NCBI GenBank assembly: GCA_017617395.1
Contig: JAFZWG010000072.1
Coordinates: 124,001-188,000 of the forward strand
DNA length: 64,000 bases
Reading direction: 5' to 3'
From: Lachnospiraceae bacterium
Lineage (GTDB): Bacteria > Bacillota > Clostridia > Lachnospirales > Lachnospiraceae
Shown here: in pieces, positions 50,957-58,684 of the stretch
How positions within the stretch are numbered: position 1 is the stretch's first letter
Layout of the letters: every line of letters begins with the position of its first letter
Made by a program: the position numbers and the translations under genes
The notes under the pieces: model-generated
What the model saw: the letters and a program-made list of their open reading frames with translations, nothing else
What the model was told of the DNA's origin: nothing
The model's database searches: none

Positions 50957-52033
50957 CTACTTCAAAATTACCATCTCGCCGGCCGTGAGACCGGAGATGA
51001 CTTCCGTGCGATTCTCTTCGGGGTCGGATTTGCCGTCCACGGACAGGCCGATCTCGATGAAGCGGATGCTTCTCATTCCCTTGTCATCCGTCACATATAC
51101 CGCGCTCTTGCCGTCGATCGTACGAAGAGCGTACGTCGGAATGTACGTTACATTCGTGCGGGACCCGGTCTCGATGATCAGGTCGCCGCTCGTGCCGATG
51201 ACGAGATTCTCGTCCGGATGAAGCGGTTCCAGCACGACGTTGGTACGACCGCCGGCACCCGATGCCGGGCGGTTGATCTTCACGACCTCGCACTCGTAGG
51301 AGCCAACGTCGGTCACGATCGTATAGACATCACCGAAGTGATAAATGCTGTCGTCCAGTGTCGGAATCACGAAGCCGGTCTTCTCGGAGTGGATGGAGAT
51401 GTATTTTTCGCGCGCATTGATGCGGCCGTTGTACCACGCGGGAATCTGGCGGATGTAATCGACGATGCCGTCGATACCGGCAACAAGCCGGCGGCCGTTC
51501 ACGTCGGCCTCAAGCTCGCCCAGACGAAGCTCCGCGACGTACTTGCGTCCGGCAACCTCCTCGTAGGCGTTCGTCGCCTTCGTGAGTTTGCTCTGGTCGT
51601 AATCTCTGCCGTAACGCTTTGCAAGTGCCGCGCGCTCCTTCTCGATGCTCAAAAGGCCCTCGTAGTAGGCAGCCTCCTCGTCGAGCTGTTCGACAAGCTT
51701 GCGGCTCTCTTCAAGCTCCTCCTCGATCGATTCGATGGAGAGTTCCGCAAGGACATCGCCCGCGAACACCTTCTGACCGAGTGTCACGTACGTCTCCTTG
51801 ATCGCCTCACCGCCGACCTCGAAGCTCAAGCTCTGACTCGTCTGGTACTGGTACGTACAATGCTCGGACACATAGTCGCGAATATTGCCGACCTTCACCT
51901 CCGCCGTCGTAAAATACTCTTCCTCGACCGACTGCACCACAGGTGCCTTCTTCAATTCCTCCTCCGCGGGGAACAACCCGCATCCGGAGAGAAGAACGCA
52001 AACCGCGAGGGCAAGAGCTGCCAACTTCTTCAT
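50957..52033 (-). CDS. Efflux adaptor (HlyD/MacA/YknX-like) lipoprotein
   Basis: A 358-residue membrane-fusion-type adaptor. The signal MKKLAALALAVCVLLSGC ends in a lipobox. The mature part has GEAIKETYVTLGQKVFAGDVLAEL (lipoyl half), a coiled-coil hairpin (~105-195: ELEESRKLVEQLDEEAAYYE...LRLGELEADV), IDGIVDYI (second half) and a barrel ending with GEMVILK. It is the first gene of the five-gene export operon, nine bases ahead of the double-length adaptor. The start at 52033 follows GGAGG. In Gram-positives such adaptors (YknX) serve FtsX-type exporters of peptides or toxins. Confidence 0.88.
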   Translation of the reverse strand: MKKLAALALAVCVLLSGCGLFPAEEELKKAPVVQSVEEEYFTTAEVKVGNIRDYVSEHCTYQYQTSQSLSFEVGGEAIKETYVTLGQKVFAGDVLAELSIESIEEELEESRKLVEQLDEEAAYYEGLLSIEKERAALAKRYGRDYDQSKLTKATNAYEEVAGRKYVAELRLGELEADVNGRRLVAGIDGIVDYIRQIPAWYNGRINAREKYISIHSEKTGFVIPTLDDSIYHFGDVYTIVTDVGSYECEVVKINRPASGAGGRTNVVLEPLHPDENLVIGTSGDLIIETGSRTNVTYIPTYALRTIDGKSAVYVTDDKGMRSIRFIEIGLSVDGKSDPEENRTEVISGLTAGEMVILK

Positions 52034-52066
52034 ACAAAAAACCTCCGACTGATTTCTGACACTATC

Positions 52067-52098
52067 CGGCCGGCCGCTGACTTGCAACGGCCGGCCGA
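52067..52098 (-). other. GC-rich hairpin in the leader of the export operon
   Basis: CGGCCGGCCG pairs with itself (CGGCCGGCCG) over ten bases around an eleven-base loop. There is no T run after it on the minus strand, so it is not a standard terminator. It lies between the candidate promoter and the first adaptor gene, and may also limit read-through from fhs. Confidence 0.6.
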
Positions 52099-52110
52099 TG
52101 TTTGATGCTA

Positions 52111-52140
52111 TATATAATCTTTGAAAGTTCGATGAGACAA
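52111..52140 (-). promoter_or_regulatory. Candidate promoter of the export operon
   Basis: Minus strand: TTGTCT (52135-52140), 18-base spacer, TATATA (52111-52116) inside an alternating TA tract. It lies in the 118-base gap after fhs. The -35 is only a partial match. Confidence 0.5.
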
Positions 52141-52151
52141 ATGCTGCCCGC

Positions 52152-53822
52152 TTAGAACAGGCCGTCGATCATGCCTTCCTCGTTCACGTCGATCCGCTCT
52201 GCGGCCGGGGACTTCGGAAGACCCGGCATCGTCATGATCGTTCCGGTGATCGCTACGACAAATCCCGCACCCGCCGACACATACACCTCTCTCACGTTGA
52301 CCGTGAAATCGGTCGGACGGCCGAGCTTCTTCGGATCGTCCGAGAGCGAGTACTGCGTCTTCGCCATACATACGGGCATATTGCCGAATCCGAGCTCCGT
52401 GAGCTTGTCAAGCGTTGTAAGCGCTGCCGGATCAAACGACACACCGTCCGCACCGTAGATCTTCTTTGCTACGGTCTCGATCTTCTCCTTAAGAGGCATC
52501 TCATCCGGATAGAGCGTGTGGAAGTTGCTCTTCTTTGTCTCGAGTGTGTTCAGAAGATGCTCCGCAAGCTCGATGCCGCCGTCACCGCCCTTGCCCCAAA
52601 CCTCGGACAAAGCGAAATCGCAGCCGCGGTCGCGGCAGAATTTTTCGACGTAGCCAAGCTCTGCGTCCGTATCCTCGGTGAAGCGGTTCAGTGTCACCAC
52701 AACCGGCACATCGTACTGCTTCAAGTTCTCGATGTGCTTTTCTAGGTTGACGATACCCGCCTTGAGGGCTTCGAGGTTCTCCGCTCCGAGCTCTGTCTTC
52801 GGAACACCGCCGTTGTACTTAAGGGCACGAACCGTTGCGACCAAAACGATCGCGTCGGGCTTAAGGCCGGCCATGCGGCACTTGATATCGAGGAATTTCT
52901 CCGCACCGAGATCGGCGCCGAAGCCTGCCTCAGTGATCACGTAGTCCGCAAGCTTGAGCGCCGCCTTCGTCGCGCGGACGCTGTTGCAGCCGTGTGCTAT
53001 GTTGGCGAAGGGACCGCCGTGAACAAGTGCGGGTGTATTTTCAATCGTCTGAATGAGATTCGGCCGGATCGCATCCTTGAGAAGTGCGGCCATGGAGCCG
53101 ACTGCCTTCAGATCCGCAGCCGTCACCGGCGTTCCGTCATAGCGGTACGCAACGATGATGCGGGAAAGACGCTTCTTGAGATCTGCGATATCATCCGCGA
53201 GGCAAAGGATTGCCATGATCTCGGATGCGACCGTGATGATGAAATGATCCTCGCGAACGACGCCGTCGGACTTCTTGCCGAGGCCGATCACGATATTGCG
53301 AAGTGCCCGGTCGTTCATGTCGAGGCAGCGCTTCCACACGACCTGCTTGGGGTCGATGCCGAGCGCGTTGCCCTGCATGATATGATTGTCAAGCATTGCT
53401 GCCAGAAGATTATTTGCCGAGGTGATGGCATGGAAATCGCCCGTAAAATGCAGGTTCAGATCTTCCATCGGCACAACCTGCGCATATCCGCCGCCGGCCG
53501 CACCGCCCTTGATGCCGAAGCACGGTCCGAGCGACGGCTCGCGAAGTGCGATGACCGCCTTCTTGCCGAGCTTGCCGAGTGCCTCGCCGATACCAACCGT
53601 CGTGGTAGTCTTGCCTTCTCCTGCCGGGGTCGGGTTGATGGCCGTGACAAGCACGAGCTTGCCGTCCGGTCTTCCCTCCAGAGACTTCAGAAAATCGTCC
53701 GAGAGCTTCGCCTTGTAACGTCCGTAGAGCTCGAGGTCATCCATCTTGATGTCGAGTTTCTCGGCAACCTCCCAGATCGGTTTCATCTTCGCTTCCTGAG
53801 CGATTTGAATATCTGTCTTCAT
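52152..53822 (-). CDS. fhs: Formate-tetrahydrofolate ligase
   Basis: Fhs makes 10-formyl-THF from formate, THF and ATP and is typical of anaerobic one-carbon metabolism. The 556-residue protein starts [23 protein letters not shown], with the P-loop [63 protein letters not shown] and [12 protein letters not shown]. Length is normal. The start at 53822 follows GGAGGTGCGGC; the upstream extension of the frame is leader. It is a single-gene unit with a perfect -10 promoter and a structured leader of about 110 bases. The formyl-THF cyclo-ligase at the window start acts in the same folate pool. Confidence 0.96.
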   Translation of the reverse strand: MKTDIQIAQEAKMKPIWEVAEKLDIKMDDLELYGRYKAKLSDDFLKSLEGRPDGKLVLVTAINPTPAGEGKTTTTVGIGEALGKLGKKAVIALREPSLGPCFGIKGGAAGGGYAQVVPMEDLNLHFTGDFHAITSANNLLAAMLDNHIMQGNALGIDPKQVVWKRCLDMNDRALRNIVIGLGKKSDGVVREDHFIITVASEIMAILCLADDIADLKKRLSRIIVAYRYDGTPVTAADLKAVGSMAALLKDAIRPNLIQTIENTPALVHGGPFANIAHGCNSVRATKAALKLADYVITEAGFGADLGAEKFLDIKCRMAGLKPDAIVLVATVRALKYNGGVPKTELGAENLEALKAGIVNLEKHIENLKQYDVPVVVTLNRFTEDTDAELGYVEKFCRDRGCDFALSEVWGKGGDGGIELAEHLLNTLETKKSNFHTLYPDEMPLKEKIETVAKKIYGADGVSFDPAALTTLDKLTELGFGNMPVCMAKTQYSLSDDPKKLGRPTDFTVNVREVYVSAGAGFVVAITGTIMTMPGLPKSPAAERIDVNEEGMIDGLF

Positions 53823-53849
53823 GCCGCACCTCCGTATTGTATATTTTGA

Positions 53850-53912
53850 TCCGGCAAATGTCCGCCGGAAATACGTACTTTTTTCGGTTTTTCTACAGCA
53901 TTTTTCCGACGG
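53850..53912 (-). promoter_or_regulatory. fhs 5' leader with two competing hairpins
   Basis: On the minus strand CCGTCGGAAA (53903-53912) can pair with TTTCCGGCGG (53862-53871) over ten bases (one G-U). Alternatively the same CCGGC stretch pairs with GCCGGA (53850-53855) in a six-base hairpin (arms 53864-53869 and 53850-53855). The two structures exclude each other and lie ~30-90 bases before the start codon. It does not match the tetrahydrofolate riboswitch consensus I know. A dispersed-word copy (53898-53906) is partly in the long stem. Confidence 0.45.
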
Positions 53913-53939
53913 TGAATCGAATTGAATCAAACCTGAATT

Positions 53940-53968
53940 ATTATAGCAAAATCCCTGCCGTTTTCCAA
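53940..53968 (-). promoter_or_regulatory. Promoter of fhs
   Basis: Minus strand: TTGGAA (53963-53968), 17-base spacer ending TGC, perfect TATAAT (53940-53945). The TGC adds an extended -10. Confidence 0.83.
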
Positions 53969-54048
53969 CATCGTTTCCGCCCGGAAATGTGTAATTTCCG
54001 TGAAATAACAGTAACAATCCGGTGAAAAACGCATTCCGCATTTTTCAA

Positions 54049-54078
54049 ACAAAAAACGCGCCGCAGAAACGACGCGTT
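54049..54078 (-). terminator. Terminator of manA
   Basis: On the minus strand AACGCGTCG pairs with CGGCGCGTT over nine bases (one U-G) around TTTCTG and runs into TTTTTTG. It begins ~15 bases after the manA stop. A copy of GAAAAATGC in minus orientation (54038-54046) follows at once. Confidence 0.87.
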
Positions 54079-54093
54079 ATCTTATATTTCTGT

Positions 54094-55029
54094 TCAGACT
54101 CTCGCCACGATCGCCGTAAACCTTCCCCAGGTTTTCATCGAGCCGTAGCCTGCCGTAAGGATCAGGTGGTCACCCTTCTCCACACGGCATCCGTCGATGT
54201 ATCCCTCACCTTCGATCACGCTCATCGTGTGGAACATACCGGACAGAGGCACCGCCTCCGCCGTGCCGTCCACCTCAAGCTTGTACACCGTGTAGAAACG
54301 ACAGTCAAAATACTTTGTGAGCTTCGCTCCCTTCATGGAGCAGGTGACCGGACGAATCTCCTTCGGCTCGAACGGTGTGCGGATCACATCGAGGCTTTTC
54401 TCAATGTGAAGCGGACGCTTCTTTCCGTTCTGAAGGCGGTCGTAGTCGTATAAGCGATAGGTGACATCGCTGCTCTCCTGAGTCTCGAGCACGAGCGTAC
54501 CTGCCTTGATCGCATGGACGGTACCCGGCTCGATCTGGAAGAAGTCGCCAGCCTTGACGGGAATCTCGCGGATCAACTCGCGGAACTTGCCGTCGCGGAT
54601 CATCTCCTCAAGCTCTTCCTTCGTCTTCGCATGGTGTCCGATCACAATCGTGGCACCTTCCGCAGCATCGAGCACATACCAGCACTCCGTCTTGCCGCAG
54701 GCGCCGTTCTCGTGTTCTTTCGCATATTCATCATCCGGATGAACCTGAATGCTCAGGTCCTCCTGCGCGTCGATGATCTTGATCAGCAGAGGAAAATCCT
54801 CCGTTATCTCCTCACCGCCGAACAGTTCGGGCTCATTTTTCCAAAGCTCATCGAGGCGTCGTCCGTCGTAAATTCCGCCCCGGACGGTACAACAGCTGCT
54901 CGGATAGGCACTCACCCCCCAGCACTCGCCGGTGTGATCCGACGGCAGATCATACCGGTATTCGGCGAGACGGTTGCCGCCCCAGAGTCGTTCCTGAAGC
55001 ACCGGTTGTAAATACAGGATCTTTTTCAT
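54094..55029 (-). CDS. manA: Mannose-6-phosphate isomerase, class I
   Basis: A zinc enzyme that interconverts mannose 6-phosphate and fructose 6-phosphate. The 311-residue cupin-type protein begins MKKILYLQPVLQERLWGGNRLAEY and carries the zinc ligands in LSIQVHPDDEYA (Gln, His), GKTECWYVLD (Glu) and GTVHAIKAG (His). FQIEPGTVHAI and SSDVTYRLYDYDR are family marks. The start is supported by alignment with the family N terminus, but there is no recognisable ribosome site; a strong 13-bp hairpin ends eleven bases before the ATG. It could supply mannose-derived carbon together with the mutase upstream. Confidence 0.92.
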   Translation of the reverse strand: MKKILYLQPVLQERLWGGNRLAEYRYDLPSDHTGECWGVSAYPSSCCTVRGGIYDGRRLDELWKNEPELFGGEEITEDFPLLIKIIDAQEDLSIQVHPDDEYAKEHENGACGKTECWYVLDAAEGATIVIGHHAKTKEELEEMIRDGKFRELIREIPVKAGDFFQIEPGTVHAIKAGTLVLETQESSDVTYRLYDYDRLQNGKKRPLHIEKSLDVIRTPFEPKEIRPVTCSMKGAKLTKYFDCRFYTVYKLEVDGTAEAVPLSGMFHTMSVIEGEGYIDGCRVEKGDHLILTAGYGSMKTWGRFTAIVARV

Positions 55030-55040
55030 ACATACTAGAA

Positions 55041-55070
55041 CACGGCCTGCCGATTTCTCGACAAGCCGTG
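55041..55070 (-). other. 13-bp hairpin with GAAA loop directly upstream of manA
   Basis: On the minus strand CACGGCTTGTCGA pairs with TCGGCAGGCCGTG over 13 bases (two U-G pairs) around a GAAA tetraloop, then TTCTAG. It could be a weak terminator after the mutase gene or a translational control element for manA, which lacks a clear ribosome site. The rest of the 200-base gap holds a TATAAT-like -10 near 55130 without a good -35 and no supported gene. Confidence 0.65.
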
Positions 55071-55232
55071 CATAATTCCCTTCATGTCATGCACAATTTC
55101 GGCTGATTGAATTCCTCCGTCAACAGGTGATGAAATATTATAAATCATCCCCCCGAAACTCGGGAAATGTCTGAAACCTTGGTTTAATAATACCACAAAG
55201 CCTCTCCGAAAAATTGTACATTTCCACTCAAA

Positions 55233-56957
55233 TCAATTAGAAAACTCCATCAATGCGCGATCCAGCTTCGCAAGTTTCGCGTCCGCATCCTCGAACGAGG
55301 TGCCCTTGACGCCCATATAGAACTTGATCTTCGGCTCGGTGCCGGACGGGCGTACACATGCCCACGCATTGTCCGTAAGATCAAAATACAGAACGTTGGA
55401 ACGACGAAGTCCGGTCGGTCTCTTCTCGCCGGTCGCAATGTCGGTGATGACATTCTTCTCGTAATCGCGGAACTCCGTGACCTTATAATCGCCGAGCTGC
55501 TTCGGCGGATTCTCGCGGATCGCATCCATCATCTGCGCGATCTTCGCCGCACCCTCAAAGCCCTTGAGCTCGAGCGTCTCGATACCTTCGCGGAAGAAGC
55601 CGTATTTGCGGTAGATGTTCATCATCTGATCCCAGAGCGTAAGCCCCTTCGTGCGGTAGTAAGCCGCCGCCTCACAAAGCATCATGACGGCGACAACCGC
55701 ATCCTTGTCGCGCGCGTGCGTTCCGACAAGGCAGCCGTAGCTCTCCTCGAAGCCGAACTCATAGTGTCCTTTGCCGGTCTCCTCGGAGAGTCGGATCAAC
55801 TCACCGATGAACTTGAATCCGGTCAGGCACTCCTTAAGTTCAATACCGTACTCCGCAGCGATCAGATCCGCCATGTTTGTGGAAACGATCGTCTTTACCA
55901 GGAAACCGTCATCGTGGATCTTACCGAGTTCTTTTCTCTGGCTCAGCAGATACTCGCAGATCAGCATGCCGGACATGTTGCCGGTGAACGACTTATACTC
56001 ACCGCTCGCGGAATCCTTCGCGAACACACCGAGGCGGTCCGCATCGGGATCGGTCGCCAGAACAAGTTCGGCGCCGACCTTCTCAGCCAGCGCGAGTGCC
56101 AGTTCGAAAGCGGCTTTATTTTCCGGGTTCGGACTCTTCACGGTCGGGAAGTTGCCGTCCGGAAGCTCCTGCTCCGGAACAACATACACCTGCTCGAAGC
56201 CGATCTCCTTCAAGATGCGGCGAACCGGCAGATTGCCCGTGCCGTGCAGCGGCGTGTAGACAACCTTCATATCCTTGCCGATCTCGCGGCACAGATCGCC
56301 GCGGATAACCTGCTTCTTGAGCTCCTCCATGTAGCGGTCGTCGATCTCGCTGCCGATCACGAAGTAGAGACCCTTGCGGATCGCCTCCACGCGCGTCATC
56401 GTGCGCACGGTCGCCCAGTCGGTCACGGCGTTCACCTCGTCGATGATCTCCGCATCCTTCGGCGGCGTCACCTGCGCGCCGTCATCCCAGTATACTTTGT
56501 AACCGTTGTACTCCGCGGGGTTGTGGCTCGCCGTCACGACGATACCGGCGATACAGCCGAGTTCTCTCACAGCAAACGAGAGCTCCGGCGTCGGACGAAG
56601 TGACTCAAAGCGATATGCCTTGATACCGTTGGCAGCCAGGCACAGCGCTGCCTCCTCGCTGAACTCGATTGACATCCGACGCGAGTCATACGCAATCGCA
56701 ACGCCCTTCTCGGCGCCGCCTTCCTTCAGGATAAAATTGGCCAACCCCTGCGTCGCCTTGCGAACGGTGTAGAGATTCATACGGTTCGTTCCTGCACCGA
56801 TGATACCGCGCAGACCGCCCGTACCGAACTCGAGACTACGGTAAAACCGGTCCTTAATCTCGTTCTCATCGCCCGCGATCGCCGCAAGCTCCTTCTTAGT
56901 TCCCTCGTCGAAGTAAGGATTTTCGCACCAGAAACGGTATTCCTCCATGTAATCCAT
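55233..56957 (-). CDS. Phosphohexomutase (phosphoglucomutase/phosphomannomutase)
   Basis: A 574-residue alpha-D-phosphohexomutase of the PgcA/ManB type, moving phosphate between C1 and C6 of glucose or mannose phosphates. Marks in order: LEFGTGGLRGIIGAGTNRMN, the phosphoserine loop IVVTASHNPAEYNGYKVY (near residue 145), the metal loop ATDPDADRLG (near 310), the sugar-specificity loop FEESYGCLVG, and VRPSGTEPKIKFY near the end (phosphate site). Length fits the larger PgcA-like group. AAGGAGG precedes the ATG. With manA it links mannose or glucose phosphates to glycolysis and to sugar-nucleotide synthesis. Confidence 0.92.
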   Translation of the reverse strand: MDYMEEYRFWCENPYFDEGTKKELAAIAGDENEIKDRFYRSLEFGTGGLRGIIGAGTNRMNLYTVRKATQGLANFILKEGGAEKGVAIAYDSRRMSIEFSEEAALCLAANGIKAYRFESLRPTPELSFAVRELGCIAGIVVTASHNPAEYNGYKVYWDDGAQVTPPKDAEIIDEVNAVTDWATVRTMTRVEAIRKGLYFVIGSEIDDRYMEELKKQVIRGDLCREIGKDMKVVYTPLHGTGNLPVRRILKEIGFEQVYVVPEQELPDGNFPTVKSPNPENKAAFELALALAEKVGAELVLATDPDADRLGVFAKDSASGEYKSFTGNMSGMLICEYLLSQRKELGKIHDDGFLVKTIVSTNMADLIAAEYGIELKECLTGFKFIGELIRLSEETGKGHYEFGFEESYGCLVGTHARDKDAVVAVMMLCEAAAYYRTKGLTLWDQMMNIYRKYGFFREGIETLELKGFEGAAKIAQMMDAIRENPPKQLGDYKVTEFRDYEKNVITDIATGEKRPTGLRRSNVLYFDLTDNAWACVRPSGTEPKIKFYMGVKGTSFEDADAKLAKLDRALMEFSN

Positions 56958-57021
56958 CGACCCATCCTCCTTATCTCATCCCGCAACACACCTGCGGGGT
57001 CTTCACACATTTGTTGATGCA

Positions 57022-57030
57022 AGTATAGCA
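57022..57030 (-). promoter_or_regulatory. Extended -10 promoter of the phosphohexomutase gene
   Basis: Minus strand: TGC directly before TATACT (57022-57027). No good -35 hexamer lies 16-18 bases upstream, so it would act as an extended -10 promoter. Confidence 0.5.
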
Positions 57031-57111
57031 CATTTTACGCATGCAGGCACGAAAAATGTACCTTTTCTGTCCTCAAAAAACAGTACAAATCGATCTTTTT
57101 CGGACACCTGC

Positions 57112-58578
57112 CTAGCACTTTCCCTTGATCGCGTTCAAAATCGGCGCGTAACGAACCCGGAATCGCGGCAGTGCGGGCAGCACCGTGACATAGTCGGTCA
57201 TCCACGTATCCTTCGCTCCGGGCACGGCGTGAGCCTCGTCGTTCTCACCGGTTGCCGGCGTCGCGATGATCGTGACCGCAAGCTCTCCGCCCGAGAACGC
57301 CCCGTCGAAAAATGCACTCGCCAGATCGACGCAGCGCACTCCCGGCGCCTTGTAAAACCACTTGCCGTTGACCTCAAGCATCAGATTGAGATCCGCGAGC
57401 TCACCGTCAAAGTAGCTCTCGAAGAACACCGGCGCACCCTCGAGTTCCATCGGGATGCACACGCCCTCGCAGTCCTCCGCCCCGCCGTAGCGAAGCGCAA
57501 GCGGCAGCTTCGCCGCCTTCCCATTTTTGCGGGCAGGCGAGAAGAACGGATCGTGAATGATGTCGCGGTACACCGACATCACCGGCTGCTCGATGCCGTT
57601 GTCGGCATTGTTCGGGTCCTCGATCTCGAGTCCGAGGCGTCCGCGGTCACGGAACTGATACATCGTAAATCCCGAGAGCCAGTGCTCGCGGTCGCTTTTT
57701 ACAAGGTCACAGAACCGCTTCACCTTCTCGGCCTGGTAGTACGCTCCGGTCACGTCGCCGTCTGCGTTTAACTCGGACATGACCATCGGCTTCTTGACAC
57801 CGTCGTTCATCAAAACGTAGCGGCGATAGCTCTTCTTCGCAAGCTTGTAAATGTCGTCCGTGTCGTAGTCCGCGGCGCTTCTGCCGTCCTCGCACACGTC
57901 GTTCGGCCATCCCCAGTGAAGTGCCAGATACCGGTCGACGGACACGATGTCCGCAGCCTTTGCGGCCTCCGTGAAGATGTCCTCCATGAGCATTTTCCGC
58001 TCCGAGAGCTCCTTGCAGCCATCGAGGCATAAAACGATCTTGCAGTTCGGTGCCTCCCTGTGGAACACGCCGCAGGCTCTTACGAAAAATGCAGCCACCT
58101 CCTCGTAGCTCGCCCGGCGGTTAAACGAAAACCACGTGCCGGTCGCCTCATGGTTGATGCGCACCGTCACACGGCCGAAGGTGCGAAGATCGCGCGCCAC
58201 GGCCGCGATGTGCTCGTCCGATAAAAACGGGTCCATCGTGATTGTCAGGCACACGTCCTGACCGTGTCTGCGGATGTCGCGCATCTGCGCAAACACCGGA
58301 CCGTCATGGTCGCCGCCGAGTCCGCCCGTGTACGGGAAATAATCATCGTACGGGTAGTCCCACGCAAACGATGCGTCGTGTGCGTGCGCAACGCTCGCCC
58401 GCAGAGGCCATCCCTCATCGTTCGGATAGTAACAATACATCAGATTGATCGCGCGGTGCGGCCGGCCGAGCTTCGTCAGCACATAGTCCTGGTTGACATA
58501 CTCGCCCCGCTCGCTTCCGTCGCAGAGGTCAACGGCGCAGGCCGCCGGCCCGAAGTGCACAAGATACGGTTTCCTCAT
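57112..58578 (-). CDS. Putative cytoplasmic glycoside hydrolase, GH26-like
   Basis: A 488-residue protein with no signal peptide. The first ~350 residues look like a TIM barrel of clan GH-A. VTVRINHEATGTWFSFN (near 140-155) matches the H-E-x-x-G-x-W-F acid/base motif of GH26 mannanases, and KKPMVMSELNADGD (near 270-280) supplies a candidate nucleophile Glu at a strand end. Other barrel strands include CLTITMDPFLSDEH and KIVLCLDGC. Residues ~370-488 form a beta-rich C-terminal domain. The family call rests on motif spacing only. Its substrate is unknown; ManA and a hexose mutase next door suggest beta-mannoside metabolism. The ribosome site is AAAGGAGG. Confidence 0.6.
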   Translation of the reverse strand: MRKPYLVHFGPAACAVDLCDGSERGEYVNQDYVLTKLGRPHRAINLMYCYYPNDEGWPLRASVAHAHDASFAWDYPYDDYFPYTGGLGGDHDGPVFAQMRDIRRHGQDVCLTITMDPFLSDEHIAAVARDLRTFGRVTVRINHEATGTWFSFNRRASYEEVAAFFVRACGVFHREAPNCKIVLCLDGCKELSERKMLMEDIFTEAAKAADIVSVDRYLALHWGWPNDVCEDGRSAADYDTDDIYKLAKKSYRRYVLMNDGVKKPMVMSELNADGDVTGAYYQAEKVKRFCDLVKSDREHWLSGFTMYQFRDRGRLGLEIEDPNNADNGIEQPVMSVYRDIIHDPFFSPARKNGKAAKLPLALRYGGAEDCEGVCIPMELEGAPVFFESYFDGELADLNLMLEVNGKWFYKAPGVRCVDLASAFFDGAFSGGELAVTIIATPATGENDEAHAVPGAKDTWMTDYVTVLPALPRFRVRYAPILNAIKGKC

Positions 58579-58684
58579 AGGGAACCTCCTTTAGACGTAA
58601 CATTTTTCCGATTCATTTTCCCAAACGATTTCCAAATCCCAACAAGAATATTCATTGCAAGCTGCTGCCTCCCGCAGGCATTCA
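58579..58684 (-). other. Gap between the ABC fusion gene and the GH26-like gene
   Basis: About 105 bases. On the minus strand a small TGCCT/AGGCA hairpin without a T run follows the ABC stop codon, and two GGAAAATG-type words (GGAAAATGA and GGAAAAATG) stand in the same orientation near 58604-58623, just before the ribosome site. I see no convincing promoter or terminator. Confidence 0.5.

Noticed and set aside
53822..53945. Tetrahydrofolate riboswitch upstream of fhs
   Set aside because: The conserved joining and loop sequences of the THF class that I remember are not present; only generic hairpins are.
55071..55232. A leader peptide of about 19 codons (GTG start) before manA as an annotated gene
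   Set aside because: The ribosome site is too far from any start and there is no conservation evidence; it is kept only as a possibility in the findings.
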